DNA of 64,000 bases, taken from Fusarium oxysporum f. sp. lycopersici 4287 (Eukaryota; Ascomycota; Sordariomycetes; Hypocreales; Nectriaceae). The notes under the pieces were generated by a model that saw only the letters and a program-made list of their open reading frames with translations, did no database searches and was not told the DNA's origin. The position numbers and the translations under genes were made by a program. Shown here piece by piece: positions 30,717 through 42,376 of this stretch (positions are counted from its first letter, which is position 1; every line of letters begins with the position of its first letter). The stretch spans positions 67,472-131,471 of the forward strand of contig NW_017264845.1 in NCBI RefSeq assembly GCF_000149955.1. Direction: 5' to 3'.

Positions 30717-31154
30717 ACGTAGTTGATAAGCGATCCGACCAGACAAGTGATCCGATCAGCACACTGTACAGCTAAAAATAGCCTACCCTATAATATCTAG
30801 CTACATTAAATAAAATAGCTAAAAATCCAAAAATATTTGTTTTATATATTTTATAGCTATCTATAAATAAAAATAATTGTTTTAGATTTTTAACTATTTT
30901 ATTTTATGTACTAAAGCTTATTTATACAGTGTAAAGAGTATTAATAAGCTTTTTTATATATAATTTATATCACAAATTAGCTAGACTTATTTTATTAATA
31001 ATATAGCTTTCTTATAAAGTAAAATATAAGTTCTTAAAATTTTAGCTATTTTAGCCCTAGTTTAAATTTTATATAAGCTTTTAAAAAACAGCTTTTAAGG
31101 TGTAAGTTAAGCTGGTCGGATCACTTGTCCGGTCGGATCGCTTATCAACTACGT
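30717..31154. mobile_element. 438-bp MITE with 44-bp terminal inverted repeats and TA duplication
   Basis: The left terminus (30717-30760, ACGTAGTTGATAAGCGATCC...) and the right terminus (31111-31154) are inverted copies differing at two positions over 44 bp. TA dinucleotides at 30715-30716 and 31155-31156 fit the TA target duplication of Tc1/mariner/Fot-type elements. The interior is about 90 per cent A+T, non-coding, and itself has shorter inverted repeats (AATAGCTAAAAATCC-like). It is a non-autonomous element; no transposase in the window matches. Confidence 0.9.
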
Positions 31155-31386
31155 TATATAATAAAAAAGGCATAAAATTACATTTTATATAAGTAACTAT
31201 AAACTTATACTTCCCTTAATAGAGCTCTATTATATATAGTTTTATATATAAGCTTCTGAATTTTACTATAACTATAATTAGTTAGAGATATAAGACTTGT
31301 GAAATAGGTATAGAACCCCTATATAATACAGATAAACTAAACTAATAGTAGTATTGTTAGCAGTATGAGTGCTCCTAAGGAATCTT

Positions 31387-31674
31387 ATGCGGGATGCTAT
31401 GCATTATCGTGTACCTTATAGTCCAATCCTTATAATATGTAAAGAGAATATTTCGGTGGGAACAAGCTATGAGCTGGTCTTTAATGCTGGGCAATTAGCT
31501 TTCAGTGGCATTAAGCGCCGTTTAAAAGAAGCCCGCCTTGATCTTGGATATGAGACTATTGGAATCATTGAAGCATCGCCTTTGCTAGAAAGACAATATG
31601 TTAAGATCCCCGTGATTTTGTCCAGCGAATTTGAGCTCATAGTTAGTATGATTGTACAGTACCTAGGTACCTAA
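31387..31674 (+). CDS. Small orphan ORF, 95 aa
   Basis: The ATG at 31387 gives MRDAMHYRVPYSPILIICKE...; the frame is open upstream to 31369. Regular amphipathic content (FSGIKRRLKEARLDLGY, YVKIPVILSSEFELIVSMIV) suggests a small alpha/beta protein rather than chance. An overlapping ATG at 31365 opens a different short frame. Not recognised. It sits 230 bp beyond the MITE within the AT-rich block. Confidence 0.4.
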   Translation: MRDAMHYRVPYSPILIICKENISVGTSYELVFNAGQLAFSGIKRRLKEARLDLGYETIGIIEASPLLERQYVKIPVILSSEFELIVSMIVQYLGT

Positions 31675-31976
31675 ACCTCGATGTAATCTCCAAATGTAAT
31701 ACCATAGTACATAAGATTATGTAGAGTGGGGACAAGATATATTAATATAAGATAAGAAAAGGTCGAGGATTAAGCAGGGTAGTTAATACAGTGCTAATAA
31801 TGCTTCTTTAAAGTGTAATAATATTCTAATTTTACTAATTAATTATTACTGTATTTAACTAGGTATTTTATATACCTACCTATAGGGACTAAAGTAAGAT
31901 AATCCTCTTTAAGCAGGTCTCTCTAATTACGATTTTAAATAGGTCTTATTAGGGAGACTAATTCTGTTGGCGCGCC
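31675..31976. promoter_or_regulatory. Intergenic upstream region of the F-box gene
   Basis: AT-rich non-coding sequence ending in GGCGCGCC just before the start codon at 31977. No specific site recognised. Confidence 0.35.
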
Positions 31977-34016
31977 ATGGAGCATGATATTCCAACAATG
32001 CAGGACGAAAAGAGTCTATATCTCCCCGAGTTACCTCTTGAAGTTTTGGGTATTATATTCGAGAATGTTAGGTTCTGAAGCCAATTCTTTACTCCGAGCC
32101 TTTCGTTGACAACGGCAGATCATATCGACCCGAGATCTTAAGTCACTCACTGAAGTGTCCAAACGCATCAGAGCTGCGGCCTTGCCCATCTTCTGGTCAT
32201 CTGTAGAGATAAAGCCCGAGGTGAGGTCCGGGCGTCTATATACAATCCACGAATTGCCATCATTTCACACGGCGAAGACCTCATTGCAATTGACGAGGTA
32301 CCTCCATTTCCGGGCAGATTTCGACCTCCACCAACTACACAGGTGTCCACATTTCAGCGAGGATAGATACCAAGACCTGTATCATGAACCCGACTTTTTC
32401 GATGATTCCAGTTGGTCTAGTGATGGATCTACTACATCGATTGAATCTCCCATAATTCGACATACGGAAAGCTTTGACATTCTCGCGAATGCTGCTGAGA
32501 CGATTCTGGTATCACTCCATGATAATCAGCTAGTCACGTTCAGGTATGCGTGGTAATCTGTGAGGAAAAGGGTGAAAGGTCATGATATGCTTACGTTTTC
32601 TATAGTTGGGAGATGGGGACTTGCATCCCGGCGAGTGTGCTGGGACCTAGCGGAATCATTAATAAATGCCAGAGCACCCTCAGAAACTTAAATCTAATCA
32701 CAGACTGGCAATGCTATCGAACTGACCCTTTCTGGTTGACTTCGGGTTGTGAGAAAAGATCCGAGTTAAGCTTACAAGGGCTCAAGGACCTCAGAAGGCT
32801 CTGTTGGAAAGCACCTCACGAAGAAGACTTGTTCGCTCTGTCCTGTGTTGTAGACACCAACAAGAGGCATCTTGAAGCCCTCGAATTAGACTTCATTGAG
32901 TGGGATACTTCTGCCGGACGTTCCTTCCGCTATGGAAATGGGACGCCTGACGTCTGCCCCTTACTTGGTGACGTCCTCCATCTGAGCCCGATTGCTGGGG
33001 GCGCTATTTTCCCAAAACTCCAGGAACTGAGTTTATCTGAAGCAGCTATCGGACCTAAATTGGCCCTGGCCATAGACTTCAATGTGCTGAGAGTATTGAA
33101 ACTTAGGGGTTGCTACGGATGGTGTGAATTTTTGGAACATCTTACAGCCTCGAGGGTGAAACTGGAGATCACTACATTCGAGCTGATTGCAGCTGGAGAT
33201 AAGTCACCAGCGGTGGAAATAAGAGATGATACGATTAATGAATTTCTTGCGTCTTTTACAGGACTTCAAGAACTTTACTTGCTGGTGTCAGCGCCGTGGT
33301 TCCCTTGCGGCCAGTTCAGTAGCGCAATTGCAAACCATCGCGCAACCTTACGGCAGTGCGTTCTAGATGGTCTATGGGAGAATATCCCCGAGGAACCCGA
33401 AAGAAGGATGTTGGCTGCGCCGTTTGGGGAAGGGTTTCTGGGGATACTGGACCTGCAGGCAATTGGGTTGATCAATGACCATCACACGCTGGTATGTATG
33501 TCCGGATAAGGCACTACTTCAGTTGAGTCGCCAACGTTACTAACATTTTCTCATGGAACAAAGAAGAACATGCTTCTACCATTCGCATCAAAATCGTGTC
33601 TTAATTTCATTCACATTCGCCAAGGTTATGTACTCCCGTGGCATCAACAAGTTTGGGTATGGCAAAAGACAGGAGCCAAAGCACAAAAGCCCCGCAAGTT
33701 CAATTCCCAATCTAATCAAGAAATCCGGCATGTAATCTTCAATCACTACTGCTGTGAAAGAGAATCATTTAGCCTGAAAGAGGAGTTTTGTTCTTTTGTC
33801 GAGTGGGCCTTTGGTGACAAGGGGATAAGATCACTTCAAATCATGGCTGTAGGGGACCATTCTCCCTCATTCGACCAGCTGGATAGTCAAATCTTTTTTC
33901 AACGGAAAGCCTCAGGCGGTTTCAACATCCTGTGTAGGGGATCTCGAGAATGGAAGGACCTCGCTGAAGAGAACACGAGATTCTTACAGTCGTGCCCTAA
34001 GCTTAGGTTATTGTAG
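31977..34016 (+). CDS. F-box/LRR-like protein, four exons, 617 aa
   Basis: Probable substrate adaptor of an SCF ubiquitin ligase. Exons 31977-32066, 32119-32543, 32606-33491 and 33564-34016; introns 32067-32118 (GTTAGG...GGCAG), 32544-32605 (GTATGC...CTATAG) and 33492-33563 (GTATGT, branch TACTAAC, AAAG). The first splice assembles an F-box: LPELPLEVLGIIFEN|IISTRDLKSLTEVSKRI, residues about 16-47. The rest has irregular Leu-rich repeats (GAIFPKLQELSLSEAAI, LRVLKLRGCYGWCEFLEHL, FTGLQELYLLVSAPW), as in the large fungal F-box/LRR class. All exons stay in one frame, so the gene appears intact. Substrate unknown. A second F-box gene lies at 47890. Confidence 0.75.
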
Positions 34017-34262
34017 TTGAAGGCTTTGAAAATGACAATAACATGTAAAAGCTATAAATAGTATATAACACTAGGCCTTCTCTAATTGAGAAGATTATAT
34101 CATATTGCAACATTTTACTAAACTTTCTTCTGTGCCGTACTTACAGCAGTAAGTGTATAACAGCTATGCAAAACCACAATACGCTCTCGGCTCCGAAGAC
34201 ATATTAATTTGATTGTCCAAAACTGCACGAAGTGGCTCTCAATACCAAACCTGTCACGAGAT

Positions 34263-35071
34263 ATGAACTTGCCGCACCTAGCACCAACCGTGGTTAACAT
34301 ACAGCATCGAATCAGGCCACCTAAGGGGCGAGCCTCGCTATGCTTTACCGCATATTACGGACAACTACCAACAGAATTATATACTACTATTAAAGAGTTG
34401 CCGGGGAATCAAGGAATACTGATGGAAAGCAAACGAAACAAAACCCTTATTGCAGCTCGTACAAGCGTCTCGGCACAGTTTACCGACATAATGCAGGCCA
34501 CACATAAAGGGATTGCAGCGATACTTTGTGTATTTGATAATATTCAAGACAAAATTCTCATTCAAGAGTACCTAGAACTGAACCTCCTTCAACTTGGGCG
34601 TCTGAGTGAAACCGAACTTGCCAGTTCGATCTCGCAGGTATGAATATGGCTTGCCATTTTCGAGCTTTGTCCAGGTTTCTACTGCCCACCATTGCCAGCT
34701 CTAACAATGGCTCTAGGTTATCGATGCCTATAGATACCTTGCTCAAGAATGTTCAACTTTACAAATCGAGGAAACTCGTGTCTCTCTGAATGGAACTGTC
34801 AAGTTAGGTACTGTTGACTAACCGTTCCGCAAGATTACTGCTGACCAGCGAGACAGTAATGGATCTTGGTTATAGTTTCCCATCAACGCAGTGGCCAAGT
34901 CAAAGGGCTGCAGACTATTGGTATCAAGAGTTTGCGGCTTTCATCTGCCCTTTGAAGCCTGAAAAATTAACTTTCAAAGGCCATTTATTCTACCAAGCAG
35001 CAACAAGTAAAATGATCCCACCCTCCAATGTTAGTATTATCCTTCGCATATTGATGAGAATGCAATGCTAA
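34263..35071 (+). CDS. Orphan three-exon protein, about 226 aa
   Basis: Exons 34263-34637, 34717-34807 and 34857-35071; introns 34638-34716 (GTATGA, branch CTCTAAC, CTAG) and 34808-34856 (GTACTG, branch CTAAC, ACAG). Reading through both gives LASSISQ|VIDAYRYLAQEC and LNGTVKL|VMDLGYSFPS with no stop, which supports a real gene. ATG taken at 34263 (MNLPHLAPTV); the frame is open to 34209. Mostly helical and soluble (ILIQEYLELNLLQLGRLSE). Family not recognised. Confidence 0.55.
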
Positions 35072-35691
35072 GTCGAAAAGCATCTCTGGCTGCTTGAAAG
35101 ATCGCAAGGGCCCCGAGGCTTAGCTCTGGCAGTCAAGAAGGCAATCGGAGTAATGTTGGCAGGCAACACTGAAAATAGATCAAAACGATATGGAAGTGTC
35201 TAGATAGCATTGACTGACAAAAATGGGACCTGGTGTTACTCTTGAGCTATGTTAAACCTGAAGTGAAACTTATAACACCGCCAAACTTTGTTTATATTAC
35301 TATTAGTTCTGTATCATTTGCCTTGGTAGTCATATCTTTACCTAGGTTGCAGCTCTTTAGGTAAACGGTTTCTGTAGCTTATATTCACATAAGTAGACTA
35401 CAAGGTGTTACAAGGCTGGTGGTATTACACATTTTGCATAAGAAGTCGTTGAATTCCGTGTTATATATTACTCTACCATTACTGTGATAGGCTCAATCCC
35501 TTATGGTGAGACGTGCGACCCTGACTCACAGGACACCGAAGCAACTCGCTAGGAGCACATACGATGTAATACCTTTAGATGTATGATAATTATTTATAAT
35601 GACACAGGGCCCGTTTCTACTTCGGCACAAAACTATCTGGTTAAGTTAGTACTACTATATTGACGAACAATCATCACGCCCGAACTTCAAT
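35072..35691. promoter_or_regulatory. Intergenic upstream region of the transporter gene
   Basis: No supported gene. It should contain the promoter of the sugar porter gene. No distinct operator or repeat was recognised. Confidence 0.4.
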
Positions 35692-37491
35692 ATGTCTGAG
35701 AGAGCTAGAATCCCACAGACCCCAGGAGAGATGACTATCGATGCTGATGGAACCTCGCGTCAGGTGAAGAAAGCTATGGAGCCTTCCGATCTCGACTTCT
35801 CACCCAGCCCCCAAAGCATCCTTTTTACCTCTTTCGCCAGCCTTTCCGGTCTCTTGTTGGGGTACGAATATGGTAGTGTCAATGGAATAGTTCGCTCTAG
35901 AGCTTTCATCAATATCGTCGAAAGCCCGGGAACCGTGGCACTTAGAGACGACTATATAAGTCTCATCCTCCCGATTCTTTTCTGTGGCGCACTGCTAGGA
36001 TCTATTGCCGGCGGATACGGTGCAGAATCCTTTGGACGCCGCCAGACTATCATTGCTGGGTCTGGTATCTACTCGGTTGGCGTCATCGTGCAGATGATGG
36101 TTGGTGTCGGATCAAGCGATGCTCTTGGCTCAATTGTCGCGGGACGTTTTATCGCCGGATGTGGTATGGGAAGTTTGACAACGGGTACAATATTGTACAT
36201 GACAGAATCTGTTAGTAACCAATGACTCTCGCACACTCTACAGATGTCTAGTTGCGCCTTTTATAGTGCTGACCTCTCATTCCAGTGCCACCACAAGGTT
36301 CGGGGAGGCTGTATTGCGTCTTTCCAGTGGTGCATCACGATAGGTTACCTGGCAGCGACAATCATTGTGTATGCAATCGACGACTACCATGAACCTGCTG
36401 CTTATAGGATTCTCATTGGAATCCAGTTTCTTTGGCCCTGCGTGGTAGGAATAGAGTGCTATCTCATGCCAGAGTCACCTCGCTATCTAGTCCATATCGA
36501 CTCGCTGGGTGAAGCTTATCGAAGCTTGGAGCGATTACGTGGACTGTCAATTGATTCACCAAACCTTCAGGTTGAGCTTTCTGAAGTGATTTTGGAGAGG
36601 CAAAAATCAAGACCATGGCTCATTTCGCTCCAGCAGTGGCTCTCACGCTGGGTGAAGTCCCTTGTTAGGTCTTGCAGTGAACCTCCTGTGCCTCGATGGT
36701 TTCTAGGGATTCTGATGCATATGGTCCATGAATGGTAACTGATCACCTGCCCTGTTCTTTGTTAACCCTCATCTGGGGAGCTTCCTCTATTCTAGACCGA
36801 TAACTAGTCTAACAGTCTGCATCTCAGGTCCGGAATTACCTTCATCCTGTTTTTCACAAACAGATTTCTTGAGTCGTCTGAATCTTTGCACAACCCACTC
36901 CTCATCACTCTTATCCTAGCAATTGTTAATGTCTGCTCAACGCCTTTATCTCTCTGGACAGTTGACCGCTTCGGCAGGCGCTACGTCCTTTTGGCTGGCA
37001 CAGGCGGTATGATTGCATCACATTTTATCAATGCTATTGTTGGAGTCGCCGTTGGTATAGATAAAGGGCACCAAGAGAGTTCTGGGTGGATATCGAATAA
37101 CAGTCATGCTGTCAACACACAAGTCGCGATGATGGCGCTTTTTGTTTTCTTCTATGCATCAAGCTGGGGGCCTACGTCTTGGGTTGTTGTCGGAGAGATC
37201 TTCCATCCGATGGATAGGTCTCATGCAGTTGGCTATAGCATAGCCGGTCAGTGGTTCTTCAAGCTTGTCATCACGGCTTCGTGCCCATATGTCACTGGCA
37301 AAGATCATGGGCACCAGAAATCCTGTGCTTTCTTCCTGTGGGGCTCCCTATGTGTTTTGAGTCTTGGTTTTGCTTATGTATTTGTCCCTGAAGGTAGGTG
37401 CTTGACCCTTGAGCAGTCCAGTCTCATGATGAACCAGACGGGACCACGGAAATCAAAGCGCTGGCTTCCTACCACAGTTGCCAAAAGTTAA
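35692..37491 (+). CDS. MFS sugar porter-like transporter, 543 aa
   Basis: Predicted 12-TM sugar (or polyol/quinate) transporter of the plasma membrane. Exons 35692-36210, 36286-36734 and 36828-37491; introns 36211-36285 (GTTAGT, branch GCTGAC, TTCCAG) and 36735-36827 (GTAACT...CTCAG). Family marks: LLLGYEYGSVNGI in TM1, GAESFGRRQT between TM2 and TM3, VAGRFIAGCGMGSLT, ILYMTES|CHHKVRGG across the first splice, PESPRYL at the end of TM6, HEW|SGITFILFFT in TM7, VDRFGRR between TM8 and TM9, and VPEGRCLTLEQ after TM12, close to the PETKGLTLEE consensus. Length is normal. The usual E-x-(A/S)-P after TM4 reads differently (TES-CHH), and the TM10 PxxW block is present as SSWGPTSWVV. Substrate cannot be told from sequence. 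Confidence 0.85.
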
Positions 37492-37725
37492 GTACGCTAG
37501 TTCAGGAAGAATGTACTGGTATTTTAGCTATCCGTTGGCAGGCACCCACTCAGAAAGACTGTCTAAATTGGACCCAGAGAATGTTCTTAGTTATTTAGCT
37601 ATATATAGTCTTACTTAAATAGTATAACAGGGTTTATAAGCCATTGTATATCTCTTGCCGCTTATGAAACTTTAAGAACATACATTGAGGGCAGTCTTTG
37701 TCTGGCATTTGCAGCTATCTTTTCA

Positions 37726-40700
37726 ATGAATCAAAACAGATGGGTCACACTCAAGCAACAAGGTGACGCTTTCACCATCCATATCACTCCGCTCCTGGCA
37801 GAGATCTTGGACTGCCAAAATAAGAAAACAACCCCGTCTATGATATTTTTTATTGGCAGTGTAGCAGACATGAACATAGGGGAAGACGAAGCATCACTTC
37901 AACTCCCTCCATCGGATGAGTATGGCGTGACTTTGCACTTATGCCACGGACCGGAGAGATCAAATAAAAATGAGAATTTGCAGGTGATCCTCGCAAATGG
38001 TCCGATTAAACCTAAGCGTATAGGCTTGGACAATCACAATAGCGGAGAGAGTATTCCGTGGCTCAAGGGATATCAAAAGCCCTACCCGCTTGCGTCTGTT
38101 TACAGTCGACTACTTAGTCATTTCTTCGATGTTATATGTATTATGCTTTCCAGCTTCACTTCCGTCGAGTGCTTAACAGAGTATCTGTCAGTTTGGATTT
38201 TAGCACATGCCTCAACAAATAGTGATCCAGGCGTTGATATCCTGCCACGTCTTGTTGTTGTACTTGATGGCGAGGTAGACTCAGCAGCCAATTCTGAAAA
38301 CAGCATTAGACCGAAATCACTGAAAGAGATTCAGCATCAGATTGAATCCGGTATTCTGGACAGAACCGGATCATGCCTCAATAAAACATTTTCTGAGCTC
38401 TTTGTAGAGAATCTATCGTCTAAAGGTGGATCGCAAAGAAAACGGCAATGTCCGACACTCATGAACAAACTCTTAAATCACTGCTCACTATCAAGGAAGT
38501 TCAAACGTAAGAACAATACGGCAATGGATCCGCGTAACCTTATCTATATGTTTGAGGCCAGTTACGATTGTCTTATAAAGGACGGCGTGTTCAATCCAAT
38601 ATCAGCGTCACGTAGACACAACAACATCCCAACAGAGTCTGATAAAAGGATTGCTGCATTTTTGTCTGATTTAAAAGGGGATCTACCCAAAATGAAATGC
38701 AGAGCGTTGGAATATTTATTGTCTGCAATTAAGAGGCATGCATACCCTGCAGGAGCACATAGTAAGGTTTTATCTAATGCGCATTGGATAGTCACTCTTC
38801 TTCACCCCCTAAATGGCTATTGCAAGTGACAGAAAGCATACATCTTCTAACTTCTACAGATTTTTCATTCCAGGATATTTTTAAACTCATCTATAGACAC
38901 ATCTGGCGTAGTGCGGCACAAGCCTGTAACTTGTGTGTCAGCTCTCAATCGTATTTGGAAACCGAGCTCCTTCTTGCTTCAGCAAGTCAATCCATCAACC
39001 CTACCACCGTCGCCCGCCAACACATCACACTCGCTTCCAAGGTTTACAAGCAGTTTTCCATGCGCAAAAACTTAAAGTACTGTCCAATCTGCATTATTAG
39101 ACCGCCAGAGACCCCGCTTCCATGTGGTCACTCGTATTGTACCGATGACATCCGTTTGATCGGTCATCAAGTGCAAAGAAACACTTTCATAGTAAAGCAG
39201 TGCGTAGTGTGTCAAAAGCTCGAGAAGCCAGTCCGATTCAGGTTTAGACCAGCCACCCGTGGCATCAGAGTGCTTGCCCTCGATGGAGGAGGTATTCGAG
39301 GAATTATACTTTTAGAATGTCTCAAGCTACTGGAGTCCAAAATCCAATTATACATTCCGAACTATTCCCTAATTGATATGTTTGACATGTGCGCTGGTAC
39401 AAGTGCCGGTAATAACGCCCTGTCTGACCGAGGCAAGTACTGGTTTTAGCAGTACTAATTACTAACTGTTAACTCTAGGAGGTATCTGTATTCTTACCTT
39501 AGCTCACAAAGGGTTACCAATCTCCGAGGCAATACATCATTTCCTACACCTAAGTACTTCAGTATTTAGGAAACAATCATTCTGGAGACGTGCAATGAAC
39601 TTATTACTTCATGGGTCTATTTACAGTAACAGTGCTATTAATAGGCCTTTAGAACAGCACTACGGCCAGAGTACACTATCCGGTTACTCACCTGCTGTAT
39701 CTAGAGGGGTCAAGCTCTTTGTGACTGCAAAGGGAACACCATGCAGAGATTATATTATTACTAACTTTTTAGCACCAGACAGTAACAAGGCTCACAACGA
39801 CTACCAACATGCACCACCAAATGTAGCAAATGGAGGCATTCAAGTTTGGGAAGCGTATGTCGAATTTCACTGTCTCATCTTGACACACCACTTCCCCACA
39901 TTGCAATCAAAGTGACAATCGTTAATTGCATGGCCGTAGCTGGCAAGGTGCAGGTACCAGAAGTTATACTGACCTCGTTCTATAGGGCACGCGCAACAAG
40001 CGCCGCTCCAGTGATGTTCACGCCTCATACTATTCCTGGTGTAGGGACGTTTCAGGACGGTGGACTCTGGCAGAATAACCCTCTGGCAGTGGCTTTATCC
40101 GAAGCTAGAGAAATGTGGCCGTCAGCAAACGTACCTGATGTTGCTCTGTCCATTGGCACAGGCTTTCATAAAAGGACTAGAAGCTCAAATGCGGATGATA
40201 CGGCAAGGATAGCTAACGCAGATCCTAGACGTACAGGGTCTGATGGGAACGAAATGGCCAATACCAGTGATTATGTTATTATCAACATTCTGTGGAAGAT
40301 CTGTTTCTTTGCTTCAATTCTTCGACTCTTACTTTCTCTCATGGATAGCCCTGCTATGGATAGTGATAAATGCCAGCGGTATATAACCCGTCATGGTCTT
40401 ACAGAGCACCAAGCTCGTCAGCGCATATTTCGGGTCGACGTTGACTTTCCTGTAGAATGTCCAAGGATGGATGACCTGAAGTCGATGCAAGATGTCAGGC
40501 AAGAGGCCATCAAGCAGTTTTCCAGTAACTCAGATATTCAAAATATTGCCGAACTACTTATTTCAAGTCTTTTTTTCCTTGAACTGACGGAGCGTCCTTG
40601 TCGCCATGAAAGCTATATCAGCTTTCAGGGCCGCATTCTTTGTGACGTTGGCCCAGGACTGCAGCTTCAACGGCTTTTGTCAGTTCTCGTGGACCACAGG

Positions 40701-41030
40701 TCTGTGTTTGAAGTTTGCGGGCGCTTATTTCCGCTTACTGGGATGATCAATAATGAGGCAGCGACAATGGAGTTTGAGCTTCACGTTAACGGGACTGTGA
40801 CGGAATTCACAAGTCCGTTCACAATATCACTTATTCAATCACAACAATCAGGGAAAGTCAGCAGTCCTATTAGTAGATCGCCTATGGACTTAAAAGGGGT
40901 CATGGCGATTCAAGGATGGGACTGTCCCTTTATAGAACGGCCAGTAACAATAAGAAAAAGAAAAAGGGGGCCTGACTTCTCGGGGCGTAAAGGCCTCAAG
41001 CCTAAAGGATATAAGAGATTGCGAATATAG
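37726..41030 (+). CDS. RING-finger patatin-like phospholipase, about 1000 aa
   Basis: Predicted lipid acyl hydrolase with a Ser-Asp dyad. Exons 37726-38761, 38860-39408, 39479-39854 and 39986-41030; introns 38762-38859 (GTAAGG...CTAACTTCTACAG), 39409-39478 (GTAATA...CTAACTGTTAACTCTAG) and 39855-39985 (GTATGT...CTATAG). Residues 1-410 are an uncharacterised N-terminal region. A RING-like cluster follows at about 420-463 (CPIC, PCGHSYC, CVVC; the sixth ligand is Asp instead of Cys). The patatin domain has the oxyanion motif DGGGIRG (about 487), the nucleophile elbow GTSAGG, created exactly across an intron (Ser about 527), and the catalytic DGG (Asp about 678) within FQDGGLWQNNP. The C-terminus is basic (RKRKRGPDF). 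Patatin domains of this kind serve in fungal nonself recognition and innate immunity (family knowledge); the RING suggests a ubiquitin link. All motifs intact. Confidence 0.88.
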
Positions 41031-41181
41031 CAAGAGCTTGAAAGGACATTAAAAATAAAATTATATATTAATAGCTTCTCTAATAATATTATATATAATT
41101 AGAGAAAATTAAGATAGGATATACTATCTTTAATATATAAATATATTATATGTCTTTAAACTTATTCTCTTCTATTGAGAT
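41031..41181. promoter_or_regulatory. Short AT-rich intergenic region
   Basis: Nearly pure A+T sequence between the patatin gene and the secreted-protein gene; it must contain the terminator of one and promoter of the next. Confidence 0.4.
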
Positions 41182-42054
41182 ATGAATACGCCCCTGACTA
41201 TCTTACTACTGCTTGGTAGTATATACCAATGTGCCGGACAATCCGATTATAATGATAATTGCCAGCCTGCTTTATATATTAAGGCTGGTGACTATGGGAA
41301 TTTCACATCACCTAATGCTAATGCAACATGTGAGCATGCTCTTATATCCTTCCTCGAAGTAGATACTAGCGAGACTGTCTCTTTGCAACAAGGTGATGCA
41401 ATCTGCGAGGTTTATCCGCTCATACATATCTCAATTCCAACTGACACGCCGGTTGGCACCGCAAAGATAACCTGGCTTTGTGATAATGAGAAGCCCAACC
41501 CATGCCAGCTGCTTTTTGTTCAGCCTGCATCTCCATATGCAACGGCTTCAGTATCAACTTTTGCCATGACTCTGGAATGCCCCTCATCTGAAAGCGGTAT
41601 CATTCCTCAAACCGATACCGCTCAAGGTTCGGGGTCGACTTTGGTACCATCTCAAGTCCAGCCGCCAGGGTCTTCAGTGACGGGAGGGCCTTCTAGAGTC
41701 CAATCAGGTGGAGAAGCGGCAACGGCTACTCCGTACATAGACAGTACTACCCCTGAGTATGGTGGGAGTATACCAGAACATACAGAGTCTGGTACTGAAC
41801 CTTTCACTGGAGGGGAAACTCAGACAAGTCCAACAATGGTTGCAACAGATGCTGTTCCATCTGGCACGAATGAGTCTTCGCAGCCAGCGGATCACGACGT
41901 GGGAGCAACACCGCCAGTGGAAACGAATATCTCGGATATCTCAAATGCTACAGTGACTCCTATCCCGGAGAATACGGCTGTACTCACCGGAACACAATCA
42001 CCTGCTCAGGGCTCAGATAATGCATCTTCAGACAACGGCTGTACTTGTGCTTAG
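41182..42054 (+). CDS. Secreted Ser/Thr-rich cell-surface protein, 290 aa
   Basis: A clear signal peptide (MNTPLTILLLLGSIYQCAGQ, cleavage near residue 19) is followed by a folded domain of about 120 residues with paired Cys (NCQPALYIKAGDYGNF, TCEHALISFLEVD, ICEVYPLIHISIP, WLCDNEKPNPCQLLF). The remainder is a Ser/Thr/Pro/Gly-rich stalk likely to be O-glycosylated, with several N-glycosylation sites. The C-terminus (SSDNGCTCA) lacks a hydrophobic GPI-anchor tail, so it is secreted or covalently wall-linked rather than GPI-anchored. The folded domain looks familiar as a fungal extracellular family, but I cannot name it. Single exon, in AT-rich surroundings. Confidence 0.7.
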   Translation: MNTPLTILLLLGSIYQCAGQSDYNDNCQPALYIKAGDYGNFTSPNANATCEHALISFLEVDTSETVSLQQGDAICEVYPLIHISIPTDTPVGTAKITWLCDNEKPNPCQLLFVQPASPYATASVSTFAMTLECPSSESGIIPQTDTAQGSGSTLVPSQVQPPGSSVTGGPSRVQSGGEAATATPYIDSTTPEYGGSIPEHTESGTEPFTGGETQTSPTMVATDAVPSGTNESSQPADHDVGATPPVETNISDISNATVTPIPENTAVLTGTQSPAQGSDNASSDNGCTCA

Positions 42055-42376
42055 CCTTTGTTAGAAGCTGGAGCTGAGAGTAAAGATAGCATAAGTAAGA
42101 GGTAATACTAACTGTAAAGTTTATAAGAGTTAGATATTAATACTGTAATAAATATTATATAAGTTAGTATATTAAAGATAAAGTAATAGGAGGTTATAAT
42201 ATAAAATATAATAATATTTTAAAGTAATAACTTATAAATATATTTAATACTTAATTATAATATTAATTTTTCCTCTCTTCCTTTTTTTAAAAAGATTTTA
42301 AGTCTAATTACTTTATTAATATTATTTCTTTTACTACTATATTTAATACAGATAAGCCTGTACCTTACTATTAATT
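42055..42376. promoter_or_regulatory. AT-rich intergenic region
   Basis: About 85 per cent A+T with homopolymer runs. No ORF. Presumed terminator of the secreted-protein gene and promoter of the Pth11-like gene. Confidence 0.4.
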
